Source: SZUA-309 sp965232595
Lineage (GTDB): Bacteria; Pseudomonadota; Gammaproteobacteria; Pseudomonadales; Azotimanducaceae
Direction of reading: 5' to 3'
Length of the DNA: 64,000 nucleotides
NCBI GenBank assembly: GCA_965232595.1
Contig: OZ246983.1
Coordinates: forward strand, 248,001 to 312,000
Shown: one piece after another, positions 55,287 to 63,608 of the stretch
How the letters are laid out: each line of letters begins with the position of its first letter
Position numbering within the stretch: position 1 is the first letter of the stretch
Notes under the pieces: model-generated
What the model saw: only the letters and a program-made list of their open reading frames with translations
What the model was told of the DNA's origin: nothing
Databases searched by the model: none
Position numbers and translations under genes: made by a program

Positions 55287-56327
55287 TCAAGATCGGCGAG
55301 GCGCGATCGTCCAGCGCACCTGATCGCCCTGCCGCTGCCAGCCGAGCGTCTTCAGCTCGCGCTGCGAGCTGACTGCACCTCGCCACAGCTCCGCCCAGCA
55401 ATCCAGCACCACGGCGCCTTCCGCGGGCGTGAGGCCGCGAACGATGCGCAGGCCGGACTGCTCGATCAGCGCCGACTCCCCATCGTCGCTGGCCGCCGCG
55501 TGATCCCCCATGCCGCTGAACATCCGGGTGAGGTAAACCGCCGCTGCAGCCACGTCTCCATCCTCCGCGCCCACCATTCGGGCCGTCTCCGGGAAGTACT
55601 GGAGGCCGATCAGCCTGGCCGCCAGGCCGCCCAGCTCTCTGGTCTCAGCCTCGCCGATCACCCCGACCAGCTCGCAGAGGCCGTTGCGGATGTACTCCAT
55701 GGCGTAGTTCCGGTTCGCCTTCGCCAGCCGCAGTTCGTTCCACTGATCCGCCGGCGGCTGCGGCTGCACGTCCGGGTCGAACGGTGGGGGCAACTCGCCC
55801 TTGGCGAACTGCAGGCGCTCGTCGTCGCTGAGCTCGTGGTCGTACTCCTTGAAGTAGCCGCAGAGGCCGAACTCGCCCGTCATGTCCTCGGACACGCAGA
55901 CGTAGCCGAGCCGGGGATTTTCCAGCGACACGCCGTTATGGGCGTACCAGCCGTTCAGAAATCCGCGGCTCACCTCAACCGGCACGCCGCAGACGGTTGG
56001 CCCGTGGTACATCCAGCGCGGATAGCGGAAGCGCACCCAGGCTTTGCGGTCGTTCTCTTCCATGTACTCGACGCCCACACCGCCCATGTTGTTGGAGAGC
56101 ACGTGGTAACGCGCGCAGGCCACCGCATGCGGCAACCCGGTGAGGCCGAGCTTGTCGAAGCTGGAGAGAAACTTCTCCAGATGCTGGCGGCGGAACAGCC
56201 GGAACATCCAGTCGCCCATGACCTCTGGCCCCTTGCGGGAGGAGATCATCAGCTGCAGGCCGAGCAGGTAAGCGTGATGCAGGTGGGCCTGGGCATCGAT
56301 GGCGGCCAGATCTTCGCCTTCGCTCAT
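55287..56327 (-). CDS. Uncharacterised protein in sulfatase operon
   Basis: I do not recognise this 346-residue soluble protein. Distinct parts are AYLLGLQLMISSRKGPEVMGDWMFRLFRRQHLEKFLSSFDKLG (helical), an aromatic-rich core KAWVRFRYPRWMYHGPTVCGVPVEVSRGFLNGWYAHNG, and EFGLCGYFKEYDHELSDDERL. Two cysteines and several histidines could bind metal or a cofactor. Its ATG overlaps the sulfatase stop (ATGA), so it is translationally coupled and probably acts on the same compound. It ends one base past the convergent PPOX gene. Confidence 0.75.
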   Translation of the reverse strand: MSEGEDLAAIDAQAHLHHAYLLGLQLMISSRKGPEVMGDWMFRLFRRQHLEKFLSSFDKLGLTGLPHAVACARYHVLSNNMGGVGVEYMEENDRKAWVRFRYPRWMYHGPTVCGVPVEVSRGFLNGWYAHNGVSLENPRLGYVCVSEDMTGEFGLCGYFKEYDHELSDDERLQFAKGELPPPFDPDVQPQPPADQWNELRLAKANRNYAMEYIRNGLCELVGVIGEAETRELGGLAARLIGLQYFPETARMVGAEDGDVAAAAVYLTRMFSGMGDHAAASDDGESALIEQSGLRIVRGLTPAEGAVVLDCWAELWRGAVSSQRELKTLGWQRQGDQVRWTIAPRRS

Positions 56328-57886
56328 TGGTAGTCTTCCGCTGCCGGGGCACCGCGGGCCGAGTCATCGGCCGCCATCAGCGCGCTGGTGAGGGTTTCCA
56401 GCGCTGCGATCCTCGCTGGCCCGTCCGCCTCTTTCAGATCCCGCATCTCGTCAGGATCTTCGAGCAGGTTGAACAGCTGCTCTTCGCCTTTGGAGTTGCG
56501 CGTGTAGCGATGCTCGGACGTGATCAGGGTCCGGGTGCGGGCCGGGAACGGGGTCAGCTTGGCGGTAATCTCCGCCAGATCGTCCTCGATCAGCACGTAG
56601 TCCCGAACGCTGGCGGCAGGATCCTCGAGCACCGGCGCCAGATCCCTGCCCTGGATGCCGTCATAACCCTGGACATCGCAGAGCCCGAGCAGCGTCGGCG
56701 CCAGATCGATGCTGGAAGCCAGCGAGGCGCTGCGGCCGGCAGCCAGGCCCGGCGCGTCGATGATCAGCGGCACCTGCAGGGTGCCTCGATAGTGCATGAA
56801 CCCTTTCAGGAACAGGCTGTGGTCGCCCATCATGTCGCCGTGATCACTGGTGAAGACGATGATCGTGTCGTCCTTCGCCCCGCTGCGCTCCAGCGCGGCG
56901 AGGATCTGGCCCACCCGGTCATCGATCATCTCGATCATGCCGTAGGTGGCGGCGATGGCTGCCCGCAACAACTCGTCGCTGCCGTAGCCGCAGGGCGTCA
57001 CCCAGTCACGCTGCTCGCTCGGGTGCAGATCACGGAAGATCCGCAGGTGCTCCGGCGCGTCGCTGAGCGAGTCTGTCCGTGACGCCGGTAGCGCCATGTC
57101 TTCCGGTCGGTGCCGGTCGAACCACTGGCCCGGCGGCGTCATCGGATGGTGCGGGTCCGGAAACGAGCACCAGGCCATCCAGGGCGCATCTTCGGCAGCG
57201 GCCGTCTCGATGAAGTTGATGGTCCGCTCCGCCACGAAGCTGGTGGAGTGGTAGCGCTCGTCGTAAGGCGGGCGGTAGATCTGCCACCATTCGTCGAACC
57301 GATCAGTCCCCGGCGCCTCCGGCCCGTACTCGACGTAGACGTCTTCTTCCCTGGCGCCGTTCTCCAGCGCCCAGCGCAGATGGTGACCGGTCATCCGGGC
57401 GCCATGGTCGATGGAGAGCTCGATGCGCTCGAACCCGTAGAAGTCCTCGGGATCCGGCTGCGCAGCGCCGCGGTAGCGGTCGGCATGCTCGATGGCATCC
57501 CAGCCTGATTGGTAGGGCGAGAAGTTTGCCGGCTCGCCGCGGAACGGGACCACCGAGTTGCGGCTCATGCCGTGCTGCAGGTGCGACTTGCCGATCAGCG
57601 CGGTCCGGTAGCCGGACTTCCGCAGGCGCCGGGCGAAGGTGTTGGCCTTCCAGTCCAGCGAGCGGTCGTTGAACACCACCCCGTGCGCGGTCGGCATCCT
57701 GCCGGTGAGGATGCTGCATCGGTTCGGCATGCAGACCGGGTTCGCCACCCAGGCATTCTCAAAAACCATGCCGCCGGCGGCGAGGCTGTCCAGGTTCGGC
57801 GTCCGGACCACCGTATTGCCCATGAAGCCGTTGTGATCGGCGCGGTGCTGGTCGGTGATGATGAAAAGAACGTTGGGCTTGCGCAC
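56324..57886 (-). CDS. Sulfatase / alkaline-phosphatase-superfamily hydrolase
   Basis: The 520-residue protein begins KPNVLFIITDQHRADHNG, containing the first metal Asp, and has the sulfatase signature CMPNRCSILTG with Cys52 as the residue converted to formylglycine. TSDHGDMMGDHSLFLKG holds the later metal ligands. The lack of a signal peptide suggests a cytoplasmic enzyme cleaving sulfate or phosphonate esters. No formylglycine-generating enzyme is seen in the window. It lies between a VOC gene (6 bases upstream) and the coupled uncharacterised gene. Confidence 0.93.
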   Translation of the reverse strand: MRKPNVLFIITDQHRADHNGFMGNTVVRTPNLDSLAAGGMVFENAWVANPVCMPNRCSILTGRMPTAHGVVFNDRSLDWKANTFARRLRKSGYRTALIGKSHLQHGMSRNSVVPFRGEPANFSPYQSGWDAIEHADRYRGAAQPDPEDFYGFERIELSIDHGARMTGHHLRWALENGAREEDVYVEYGPEAPGTDRFDEWWQIYRPPYDERYHSTSFVAERTINFIETAAAEDAPWMAWCSFPDPHHPMTPPGQWFDRHRPEDMALPASRTDSLSDAPEHLRIFRDLHPSEQRDWVTPCGYGSDELLRAAIAATYGMIEMIDDRVGQILAALERSGAKDDTIIVFTSDHGDMMGDHSLFLKGFMHYRGTLQVPLIIDAPGLAAGRSASLASSIDLAPTLLGLCDVQGYDGIQGRDLAPVLEDPAASVRDYVLIEDDLAEITAKLTPFPARTRTLITSEHRYTRNSKGEEQLFNLLEDPDEMRDLKEADGPARIAALETLTSALMAADDSARGAPAAEDYQ

Positions 57887-57892
57887 TGAGCG

Positions 57893-58576
57893 TCAGGCCT
57901 TGACGGGTGGTTCGTTGGTCACCATGTGCAGGTACTGCTCGTCATCCAGACCCATGACCGCCTCATAGGCACCCGGCGGGTAGTTGGTCATGTGCGGACC
58001 GGGACCATCCACCGCGGCCTGCGGGACCGCGCCGCCCTGATCCGCGTAGTCGGCCGACGCTTTGAAGCGGGCAAGCTCGTCCGCTTCGATTCCGAGCAGA
58101 CCCACCACTTCCGGGTCGATCCAGGCCTCCTGATTGATCGGCTCGTTCGAGTAAGACAGCTCCAGGGCCAGATTTTCCGGGCCGGCGAAGTAAATCGACT
58201 CGCACATCCCGTGATCGAGGGGGCCCATCACCGGCACGCCCTTCGAGCGCAGACGATCGCGCATGGCCAGCAGCTCTGCCTTGTCCTTCACCCGCAGCGC
58301 CACGTGCTGCATGGTGCCCCGGGAAGAGTTGGCGCCAGGATTACCCGCATGGGTTTCGCCGATCTTCACCGGGATCTCGCCGATGTCCGGATTCTGGACG
58401 AAGGCGATGGCGCTTTCGTCGTTGAGGCGCATGAAGCCGTGGAAGGTGTTCTCCACCCCGTGCATCCAGTACAGGGCAACCAGCTCCATGCCCAGCTTGT
58501 CGTTGAAGAAGTCGATCTGCGTTTTGATGTCGGCGGTTGTGATCGCCAGATGATGCAGCCCGTCTACCTTGTTCAT
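57893..58576 (-). CDS. VOC-superfamily dioxygenase-like protein
   Basis: The 227-residue protein has the paired VOC modules LHHLAITTADIKTQIDFFNDKLGMELV and MQHVALRVKDKAELLAMRDRLRSKGV, then YFAGPENLALELSYSN providing the Glu ligand; metal His are His9 and the His of the second module. It resembles catechol-dioxygenase/glyoxalase proteins, followed by a 90-residue tail. Start 58576 follows GGGAGAC. The longer frame upstream overlaps the divergent FAD monooxygenase and is not coding. It begins the operon with sulfatase and the uncharacterised protein, suggesting degradation of a sulfated ring compound. Confidence 0.82.
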   Translation of the reverse strand: MNKVDGLHHLAITTADIKTQIDFFNDKLGMELVALYWMHGVENTFHGFMRLNDESAIAFVQNPDIGEIPVKIGETHAGNPGANSSRGTMQHVALRVKDKAELLAMRDRLRSKGVPVMGPLDHGMCESIYFAGPENLALELSYSNEPINQEAWIDPEVVGLLGIEADELARFKASADYADQGGAVPQAAVDGPGPHMTNYPPGAYEAVMGLDDEQYLHMVTNEPPVKA

Positions 58577-58643
58577 TGCCAGTCTCCCTTCGCTGTTTCG
58601 CCCCACTATACTGATCTGATCGACTCGGTTCATGGAGAGCCAG

Positions 58644-59828
58644 ATGAGCAACGGATCCGGCACGGTGCTGATCGCCGGCGGCGGCATCGGCGGCCTGACG
58701 GCGGCGCTGGAATGCGCCAGGCAGGGGTTTGCGGTGCAGCTCTTCGAGCAGGCGAGCGAGTTTTCGGACGTGGGCGCCGGTATCCAGCTCAGCCCGAACC
58801 CGAGCCGGGTGCTGCTGAGCCTGGGACTCGGTGAGGCCCTGGAAGCAGTTGCCTTCCTGCCTGAGGGCACGGAGTTCCGGCACTGGCGAACGGGCAAGCA
58901 CCTCAACTACAACGCCCTGGGCAAGACCGCGCTCGATAAGTTCGGCGCGCCCTACTACCACATCCACCGGGCGGACCTGACCCGGGTGCTGGCCGCGGCG
59001 GCAGCGGCAGAGCCCGGCATCCGGCTGCACACCGACGTCCAGGTCACCGGCTTCGAGCAGGATGCTGACGGCGTTCACCTCCAGACCGACACCGGTGCCC
59101 ATCAGGGCAGCGTGCTGATCGGCGCGGACGGCATTCGCTCCATCGTGCGCAGCGGCCTGTTTGGCGCCGAGTCCGCCACCTTCACCGGCAACGTGGCCTG
59201 GCGCGGCCTGGTGCCCGCCGAGCGGCTCCCGGTGGGTCTGGTCCATCCGGTTGCCGGCGTCTGGTGGGGGCCGGGCAAGCACTTCGTCCACTACTACGTC
59301 CGCGCCGGGGAGCTGGTGAACTGCGTATGCGTCGTCGAGAAAGCCGGCTGGGAAGTGGAGTCCTGGACCGAGCGCGGTGATCAGGAAGAGCTCAGGAACG
59401 ACTTCCGCGGCTGGCACGAGACCATCGCGACCCTGATCGACAACATGGATGCAGAAGCCTGCTTCAAGTGGGCCCTGTTCGATCGGCCACCAATGAAGCG
59501 CTGGAGCGACGGCCGGGTGACGCTGCTCGGCGACGCCTGCCATCCGACCCTGCCCTTCATGGCCCAGGGTGCGGCCATGGCCATCGAGGACGCGGCGGTG
59601 CTCGCCCGCTGCCTGGTAGCGGAGCCGGCCGTGCCTGATGCGCTGCTGCGCTACGAATCGCTGCGAAAAGAACGCACCGCCGGCATCCAGCTCGGCTCGA
59701 GGCGCAACGCCAAGGTGTTCCACATGCGCGGCATCAAGGCCTGGGCCCGAAACAGGGCCGTCGGCCGGGCCGGTGCCGGCGTCACCGACAAGCTGTATCG
59801 CTACAACGCGCTCGAGGTCGTCAGCTGA
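58644..59828 (+). CDS. FAD-dependent aromatic monooxygenase (salicylate-hydroxylase-like)
   Basis: The 394-residue class A flavoprotein shows VLIAGGGIGGLTAALECARQG (FAD Rossmann), VLIGADGIRSIVR (DG motif) and VTLLGDACHPTLPFMAQGAAMAIEDAAVLARCL (GD motif). It should hydroxylate an aromatic acid with NAD(P)H and O2. The start at 58644 has GGAGAG at correct spacing, 12 bases after another ATG. It is divergent from the VOC gene; the two may act on one pathway. Its last 8 bases overlap the convergent DUF6498-like gene. Confidence 0.93.
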   Translation: MSNGSGTVLIAGGGIGGLTAALECARQGFAVQLFEQASEFSDVGAGIQLSPNPSRVLLSLGLGEALEAVAFLPEGTEFRHWRTGKHLNYNALGKTALDKFGAPYYHIHRADLTRVLAAAAAAEPGIRLHTDVQVTGFEQDADGVHLQTDTGAHQGSVLIGADGIRSIVRSGLFGAESATFTGNVAWRGLVPAERLPVGLVHPVAGVWWGPGKHFVHYYVRAGELVNCVCVVEKAGWEVESWTERGDQEELRNDFRGWHETIATLIDNMDAEACFKWALFDRPPMKRWSDGRVTLLGDACHPTLPFMAQGAAMAIEDAAVLARCLVAEPAVPDALLRYESLRKERTAGIQLGSRRNAKVFHMRGIKAWARNRAVGRAGAGVTDKLYRYNALEVVS

Positions 59829-60585
59829 GGGAGCCTTGCCTGCCCGCGAGCATCCGGTGCTCAGCCAGGTGCATGGCCACGTCCGCGATCATCTTCATCA
59901 GCCCGAAAACGAGAACGCCGGTAACGCCGAAGGTCACCGCGCCGAACACGATGGTCAGGTGCATCGGTACCACCCGCAGATAGGGCGTGAACATCAGGGT
60001 GCCTATGTTCGGCGTGCCGCTGGCATCCACCTCCCGGTGATAGCGGTAGGAGAAGTAGTGGTTGACCGCAAAGGCAACCGTGCAGATCAGCAGACCCAGG
60101 CCCAGCGGCGAGCCGCCGGGATTCTCGGCGAAGATGAACACCAGGTAGCCGAGGTGAAAGAAGCCGAAGTGAAAGAGAAAGAAAAACGCCGTCTTGCGCT
60201 TTGTTTCCGGCGTCGGCTCGACGCTGCGGTTGTTGATCTTGAAGTTCTTGGTGGAGAACTGCTTCAGGTTCAGCATCCGGAAGAAGTAGCTGATGCCGAT
60301 GATCACGCTCTGCACCCAGTAAACGGCCATCAGGTCGATCAGGCTCCAACCGCCGGCAACCGCCACCACCAGCGCGATGCCGTTGACCAGCACAAGCGAC
60401 CAGACGGAGGCATCCCGAGGCGCCGCCGGCAGTCCTTCCTCAGCAGATAGCGGCGCCAGTCGGGCCCGGCTGCTCGCCAGGTAGGCGTCGTACTTGTGGT
60501 AGGCAATGCCGCAGGCCGGGCACTGCCAGTCAGGCGCGTCGCTGTTCGCCGCTCTGTTATGACCGCACTTGGGGCAAGCTTTCAT
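59821..60585 (-). CDS. Membrane protein with N-terminal zinc ribbon (DUF6498-like)
   Basis: The 254-residue protein begins with a short zinc ribbon (CPKCGHNR ... CPACGIAYHKY), then four to six hydrophobic segments (VLVNGIALVVAVAGGWSLIDLMAVYWVQSVIIG, FFFLFHFGFFHLGYLVFIF, VVPMHLTIVFGAVTFGVTGVLVFG). The membrane part resembles DUF6498 proteins; the ribbon is a fusion. Function unknown. Divergent from the DUF1295 gene over 79 bases. Confidence 0.72.
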   Translation of the reverse strand: MKACPKCGHNRAANSDAPDWQCPACGIAYHKYDAYLASSRARLAPLSAEEGLPAAPRDASVWSLVLVNGIALVVAVAGGWSLIDLMAVYWVQSVIIGISYFFRMLNLKQFSTKNFKINNRSVEPTPETKRKTAFFFLFHFGFFHLGYLVFIFAENPGGSPLGLGLLICTVAFAVNHYFSYRYHREVDASGTPNIGTLMFTPYLRVVPMHLTIVFGAVTFGVTGVLVFGLMKMIADVAMHLAEHRMLAGRQGSLS

Positions 60586-60593
60586 CGGCCTAT

Positions 60594-60622
60594 TTTCACA
60601 TGGATTTCAATCGGCCTATGAT
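60594..60622 (+). promoter_or_regulatory. Candidate promoter for DUF1295/acyltransferase genes
   Basis: TTTCAC (60594-60599) and TATGAT (60617-60622) are 17 bases apart, 42 bases before the start at 60665. The sequence ATCGGCCTAT is repeated directly at 60584-60593 and 60610-60619, the second copy running into the -10 box. Confidence 0.45.
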
Positions 60623-60664
60623 CGACTCTGTCTCCTTTCTGACCAGCGACTCGAGGAAGCCGGG

Positions 60665-61531
60665 ATGCAGAGCTCAGCCATGGAATTTGCCGCCGCCCTG
60701 ACCGCAACGCTCGTTGCCCTGCTCGTCGGCTGGGCCGGCAGCCAGCACGGCCTGAGCGCCTTCGGCCTGCCCACCATGATGCTCTGCGTGCTGGTTGCGT
60801 TCGCCGTGCAGTGGCTCGTTTTTATCCACGCCTGGATCAACCGCACCGAGCGCTTCTTCGATCTCACCGGCAGCCTCACCTACCTGACCGTGGTGGCCCT
60901 CGCCCTGACGCTCGGCAACGCTGATCCGCGCTCGCTCCTGATCGCGCTGCTGGTTGCGATCTGGGCCGTGCGCCTGGGCAGCTTCCTGTTCAAGCGGGTC
61001 AGCGCGGCAGGACACGATCGCCGCTTCAACTCGATCAAGCAGAGCTTCTCTACATTCTTCATGACCTGGACGCTGCAGGGCCTCTGGGTGTCTCTGACCA
61101 TGGCCTGCGCGCTGGCGGCGATGACGGCGGCGCAGTCGGTGCCGCTTGGCCCGTTTGCCGTCGTCGGCGCCCTGCTCTGGCTGCTCGGCTTCGCCATCGA
61201 AGTGGTGGCTGATCGGCAGAAGACGGCTTTCCGGGCGGACAAAGCGAACGCCAACCGCTTCATCAGCAGCGGGCTCTGGGCCTGGTCCCGGCATCCCAAC
61301 TACTTCGGCGAGATCGTTCTCTGGCTCGGCATCTGCCTCATAGCGCTGCCGGCGCTGACGGGCTGGCAGCATCTCACCCTGATCTCTCCGCTGTTCGTCT
61401 ACCTGCTGCTGACGAAGATCAGCGGCGTGCGGATGCTCGAAAACCGCGCTAACAAGGCCTGGGGAGAGGACCCGGAGTATCAGGCCTACAAGTCGAAAAC
61501 ACCGGTGTTGCTGCTGCGCCCGCCCGGCTGA
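60665..61531 (+). CDS. DUF1295 membrane protein (steroid 5-alpha-reductase-like)
   Basis: The 288-residue protein has about seven hydrophobic segments and the C-terminal motif GLWAWSRHPNYFGEIVLWLGICLIALPALTG, typical of the 3-oxo-5-alpha-steroid 4-dehydrogenase/DUF1295 family, with AFRADKANANRFISSGLW before it. Such proteins reduce double bonds or methylate lipids with NADPH. Start 60665 follows GAGGA. The acyltransferase begins one base after its stop codon, so the two are likely expressed together. Confidence 0.9.
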   Translation: MQSSAMEFAAALTATLVALLVGWAGSQHGLSAFGLPTMMLCVLVAFAVQWLVFIHAWINRTERFFDLTGSLTYLTVVALALTLGNADPRSLLIALLVAIWAVRLGSFLFKRVSAAGHDRRFNSIKQSFSTFFMTWTLQGLWVSLTMACALAAMTAAQSVPLGPFAVVGALLWLLGFAIEVVADRQKTAFRADKANANRFISSGLWAWSRHPNYFGEIVLWLGICLIALPALTGWQHLTLISPLFVYLLLTKISGVRMLENRANKAWGEDPEYQAYKSKTPVLLLRPPG

Positions 61532-61532
61532 G

Positions 61533-62396
61533 ATGTCGCCGTTCCGTCACTTCGTCAGCGGCTGCACCCTGGCCTTCGGCCTTGCAAACCTGACCTTCTG
61601 GTCCCTGCCGTTACTGGTTCTGCTGCTCTTAAGCCTGCTCGCGCCTGGCGTGCGGCCGCGGCTGCAGGGGCCGCTGGCGGGCATCTATCGGGCCGCGGTC
61701 CGAACCAACGACTGGTGGTTCCGGCAGGTTCTCGGCTATCGCTGGCAGCCGCCGGACATCGCCCTGGACCCGGAACGCAGCTACCTGGTCATCGCCAACC
61801 ACCAGAGCTGGGCCGACAGCCTGCTGCTGCAGATGCTCGTGGTACACAAAGGCCCGATCCTCAAGGTGCTGGTCAAGGACGAGCTGGCGCGCTGGCCCAT
61901 CCTCGGGCTGATCTTTGCCGTCTACGACTTTCCCCGCCTGAAACGGCGGGCCGCGCAGCCAACCGATGAGCCGGAGCGACGACGTCAGGACGCGGAGCGA
62001 ATCAGAGAGGCCTGCGCGGTGCTGGCACGCTCACCGGCTGCCATGCTCATCTACCCCGAAGGCACCCGCTTCACTGCCGCCAAGCATCAGGCGAGCGGCG
62101 CTCAAGCGGGCTATCGCCACCTCCTGGCACCGCGGCCCGGCGGCTTCAGCACGGTTCTGGAAGCCACCCAGGGGCAGGTGCAGACCGTGCTGGATGTAGA
62201 CATCCACTATCCGGATACCACCCGTTTCTGGGTATTTCTTTCAGGGGGGGTGAGAGAACCGTTGGTGCGGATCAGCGCCCATGATGTGGACGCTATCAAC
62301 GATCCGGCGCAATGGCTGCGCGAACGGTGGCAGGCGAAGGATGCCTGGCTCAGCGAGCAACGCGGCGAGGCCGCCTCGTCGCCCGCCGATGCCTGA
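61533..62396 (+). CDS. PlsC-like acyltransferase
   Basis: The 287-residue membrane-associated protein has an N-terminal hydrophobic segment and the acyltransferase motifs NHQSWAD (HX4D), and YPEGTRFTAAK for glycerol phosphate binding. It should transfer an acyl chain to a lysophospholipid, similar to YihG/LCLAT-type 1-acylglycerol-3-phosphate acyltransferases. It directly follows the DUF1295 gene. The window shows no other phospholipid gene around. Confidence 0.92.
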   Translation: MSPFRHFVSGCTLAFGLANLTFWSLPLLVLLLLSLLAPGVRPRLQGPLAGIYRAAVRTNDWWFRQVLGYRWQPPDIALDPERSYLVIANHQSWADSLLLQMLVVHKGPILKVLVKDELARWPILGLIFAVYDFPRLKRRAAQPTDEPERRRQDAERIREACAVLARSPAAMLIYPEGTRFTAAKHQASGAQAGYRHLLAPRPGGFSTVLEATQGQVQTVLDVDIHYPDTTRFWVFLSGGVREPLVRISAHDVDAINDPAQWLRERWQAKDAWLSEQRGEAASSPADA

Positions 62397-62413
62397 CGGG
62401 ATTCAGACCATCA

Positions 62414-62435
62414 ACGGTGCGCAGATGCACACCGT
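62414..62435. terminator. Weak hairpin between acyltransferase and folE2
   Basis: ACGGTG and CACCGT enclose an inner GC/GC pair with a 4-base loop and one mismatch. It lies in the 94-base convergent gap. No T-run is present, so termination is tentative. Confidence 0.35.
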
Positions 62436-62490
62436 GATCACCATAGCCGCAATCGGCCCGAAGTAGCGGGAGCCCAGCTTCAACACCGGC

Positions 62491-63432
62491 TCACACTCCT
62501 GCGCGTGAGTAGCCGCCCGGCACGCCTTTGACGGCAATGGCCACCGCGTCATGCGCATGCAGGCTTTCCTGATGCTCGATGCGGACCCGGTAGTCCAGGT
62601 ACTCATCCTGATCGAGCACCTGCTTCACGCGGCGGGCCGCGTCTTCGCAGAACATCAGGTTCTGACCGTTGCGGAGCGCAAACTCCTGCTCGTCTTCCCG
62701 CTTCACCGCGGTCTGCACCGGCGTCGACAGGCCGTTCTCCAGGGCATCAATCAGCGGCAGAAAGGGAAACTCGCCGATCTCGCCGTCCAGCTTGACGCTC
62801 ACTTCGGCAACGCTGCGCTGGCTGTGCGGGGTGGCGACGATGGCCTCCTGGGTGCCGAGCCAGGCGCGGACGTCGTCGAAGCTGAGTCCTTCACCGCGAG
62901 AGAAGGCACCATCGAACGACTCCTGAATGAGCTGTCGGGCCAGGGCCGCGCTGCACGGGCAGGTGGACGAGTACAGCACGTCCACACCGAGCTCGAAGCT
63001 GAAGGCGCCGTCTTCGTAAATGGCATCCAGCTGCATCGGGTAGTTGTTCCAGCCTTTGTTATCCGACTTCAGCGCATCCCGCTGCACGCAGTAGTCGAAT
63101 GACAGCCGAACCCGGGCGCTGCCGCTGATGTCCCGGTGCGTGTTCAGCATGGCGCTGAGCAGCGCTTTCAGGCTCATCGGCGTCAGCGGGTGCTGCGCAG
63201 CGTGATCGTGCAGCAGCAGGTAAAGGCGGGACATGTGGATGCCCTTGGCGGTCGGATCCGTCAGATCGACGTAAGCATCGACGGTTGCCAGGGTGGAGAG
63301 ATCGCCAGGCAGCTGGATCGGCAGGTGGATGCGATTCATCCCAACCCAGGACAGCTCGCCGTCGGGCTGCTCCAGAGCTTGTCCCGCGATATCGGGCATG
63401 AGGGCCAGAGCAGTGGAAGGTGACGGTGCCAT
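62491..63432 (-). CDS. folE2: GTP cyclohydrolase IB (FolE2)
   Basis: The 313-residue protein matches FolE2 along its length: GIHMSRLYLLLHDH, YSSTCPCSAALARQLI with the metal-binding cysteine, and the C-terminal HQESLHAHDAVA. It makes 7,8-dihydroneopterin triphosphate, entry to folate and, in some species, queuosine, and can use metals other than zinc, often replacing FolE1 under zinc limitation. I see no obvious Zur operator in the 176-base upstream region. Start 63432 follows AGGAG. Confidence 0.96.
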   Translation of the reverse strand: MAPSPSTALALMPDIAGQALEQPDGELSWVGMNRIHLPIQLPGDLSTLATVDAYVDLTDPTAKGIHMSRLYLLLHDHAAQHPLTPMSLKALLSAMLNTHRDISGSARVRLSFDYCVQRDALKSDNKGWNNYPMQLDAIYEDGAFSFELGVDVLYSSTCPCSAALARQLIQESFDGAFSRGEGLSFDDVRAWLGTQEAIVATPHSQRSVAEVSVKLDGEIGEFPFLPLIDALENGLSTPVQTAVKREDEQEFALRNGQNLMFCEDAARRVKQVLDQDEYLDYRVRIEHQESLHAHDAVAIAVKGVPGGYSRAGV

Positions 63433-63608
63433 GAGGTTCTCCTGTGGGTTAATGAGCGCTCAGGCTATGGGCCAGGCGGTGAGCCGGTTGTGAGCATCGC
63501 ACCAAAACTGCTCACGCTCCGTTCACGGCCCTGAACCCACCATGCAATGTCTTCATTCCGGGGGTCCGGCCGGTTGGTTTGTGGCGGCCAATGACCTAGG
63601 GTGAGCGG

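Noticed and set aside
58577..58906. Upstream extension of the VOC frame at 57893
   Set aside because: It is antisense to the FAD monooxygenase start; the family N-terminus and ribosome site lie at 58576.
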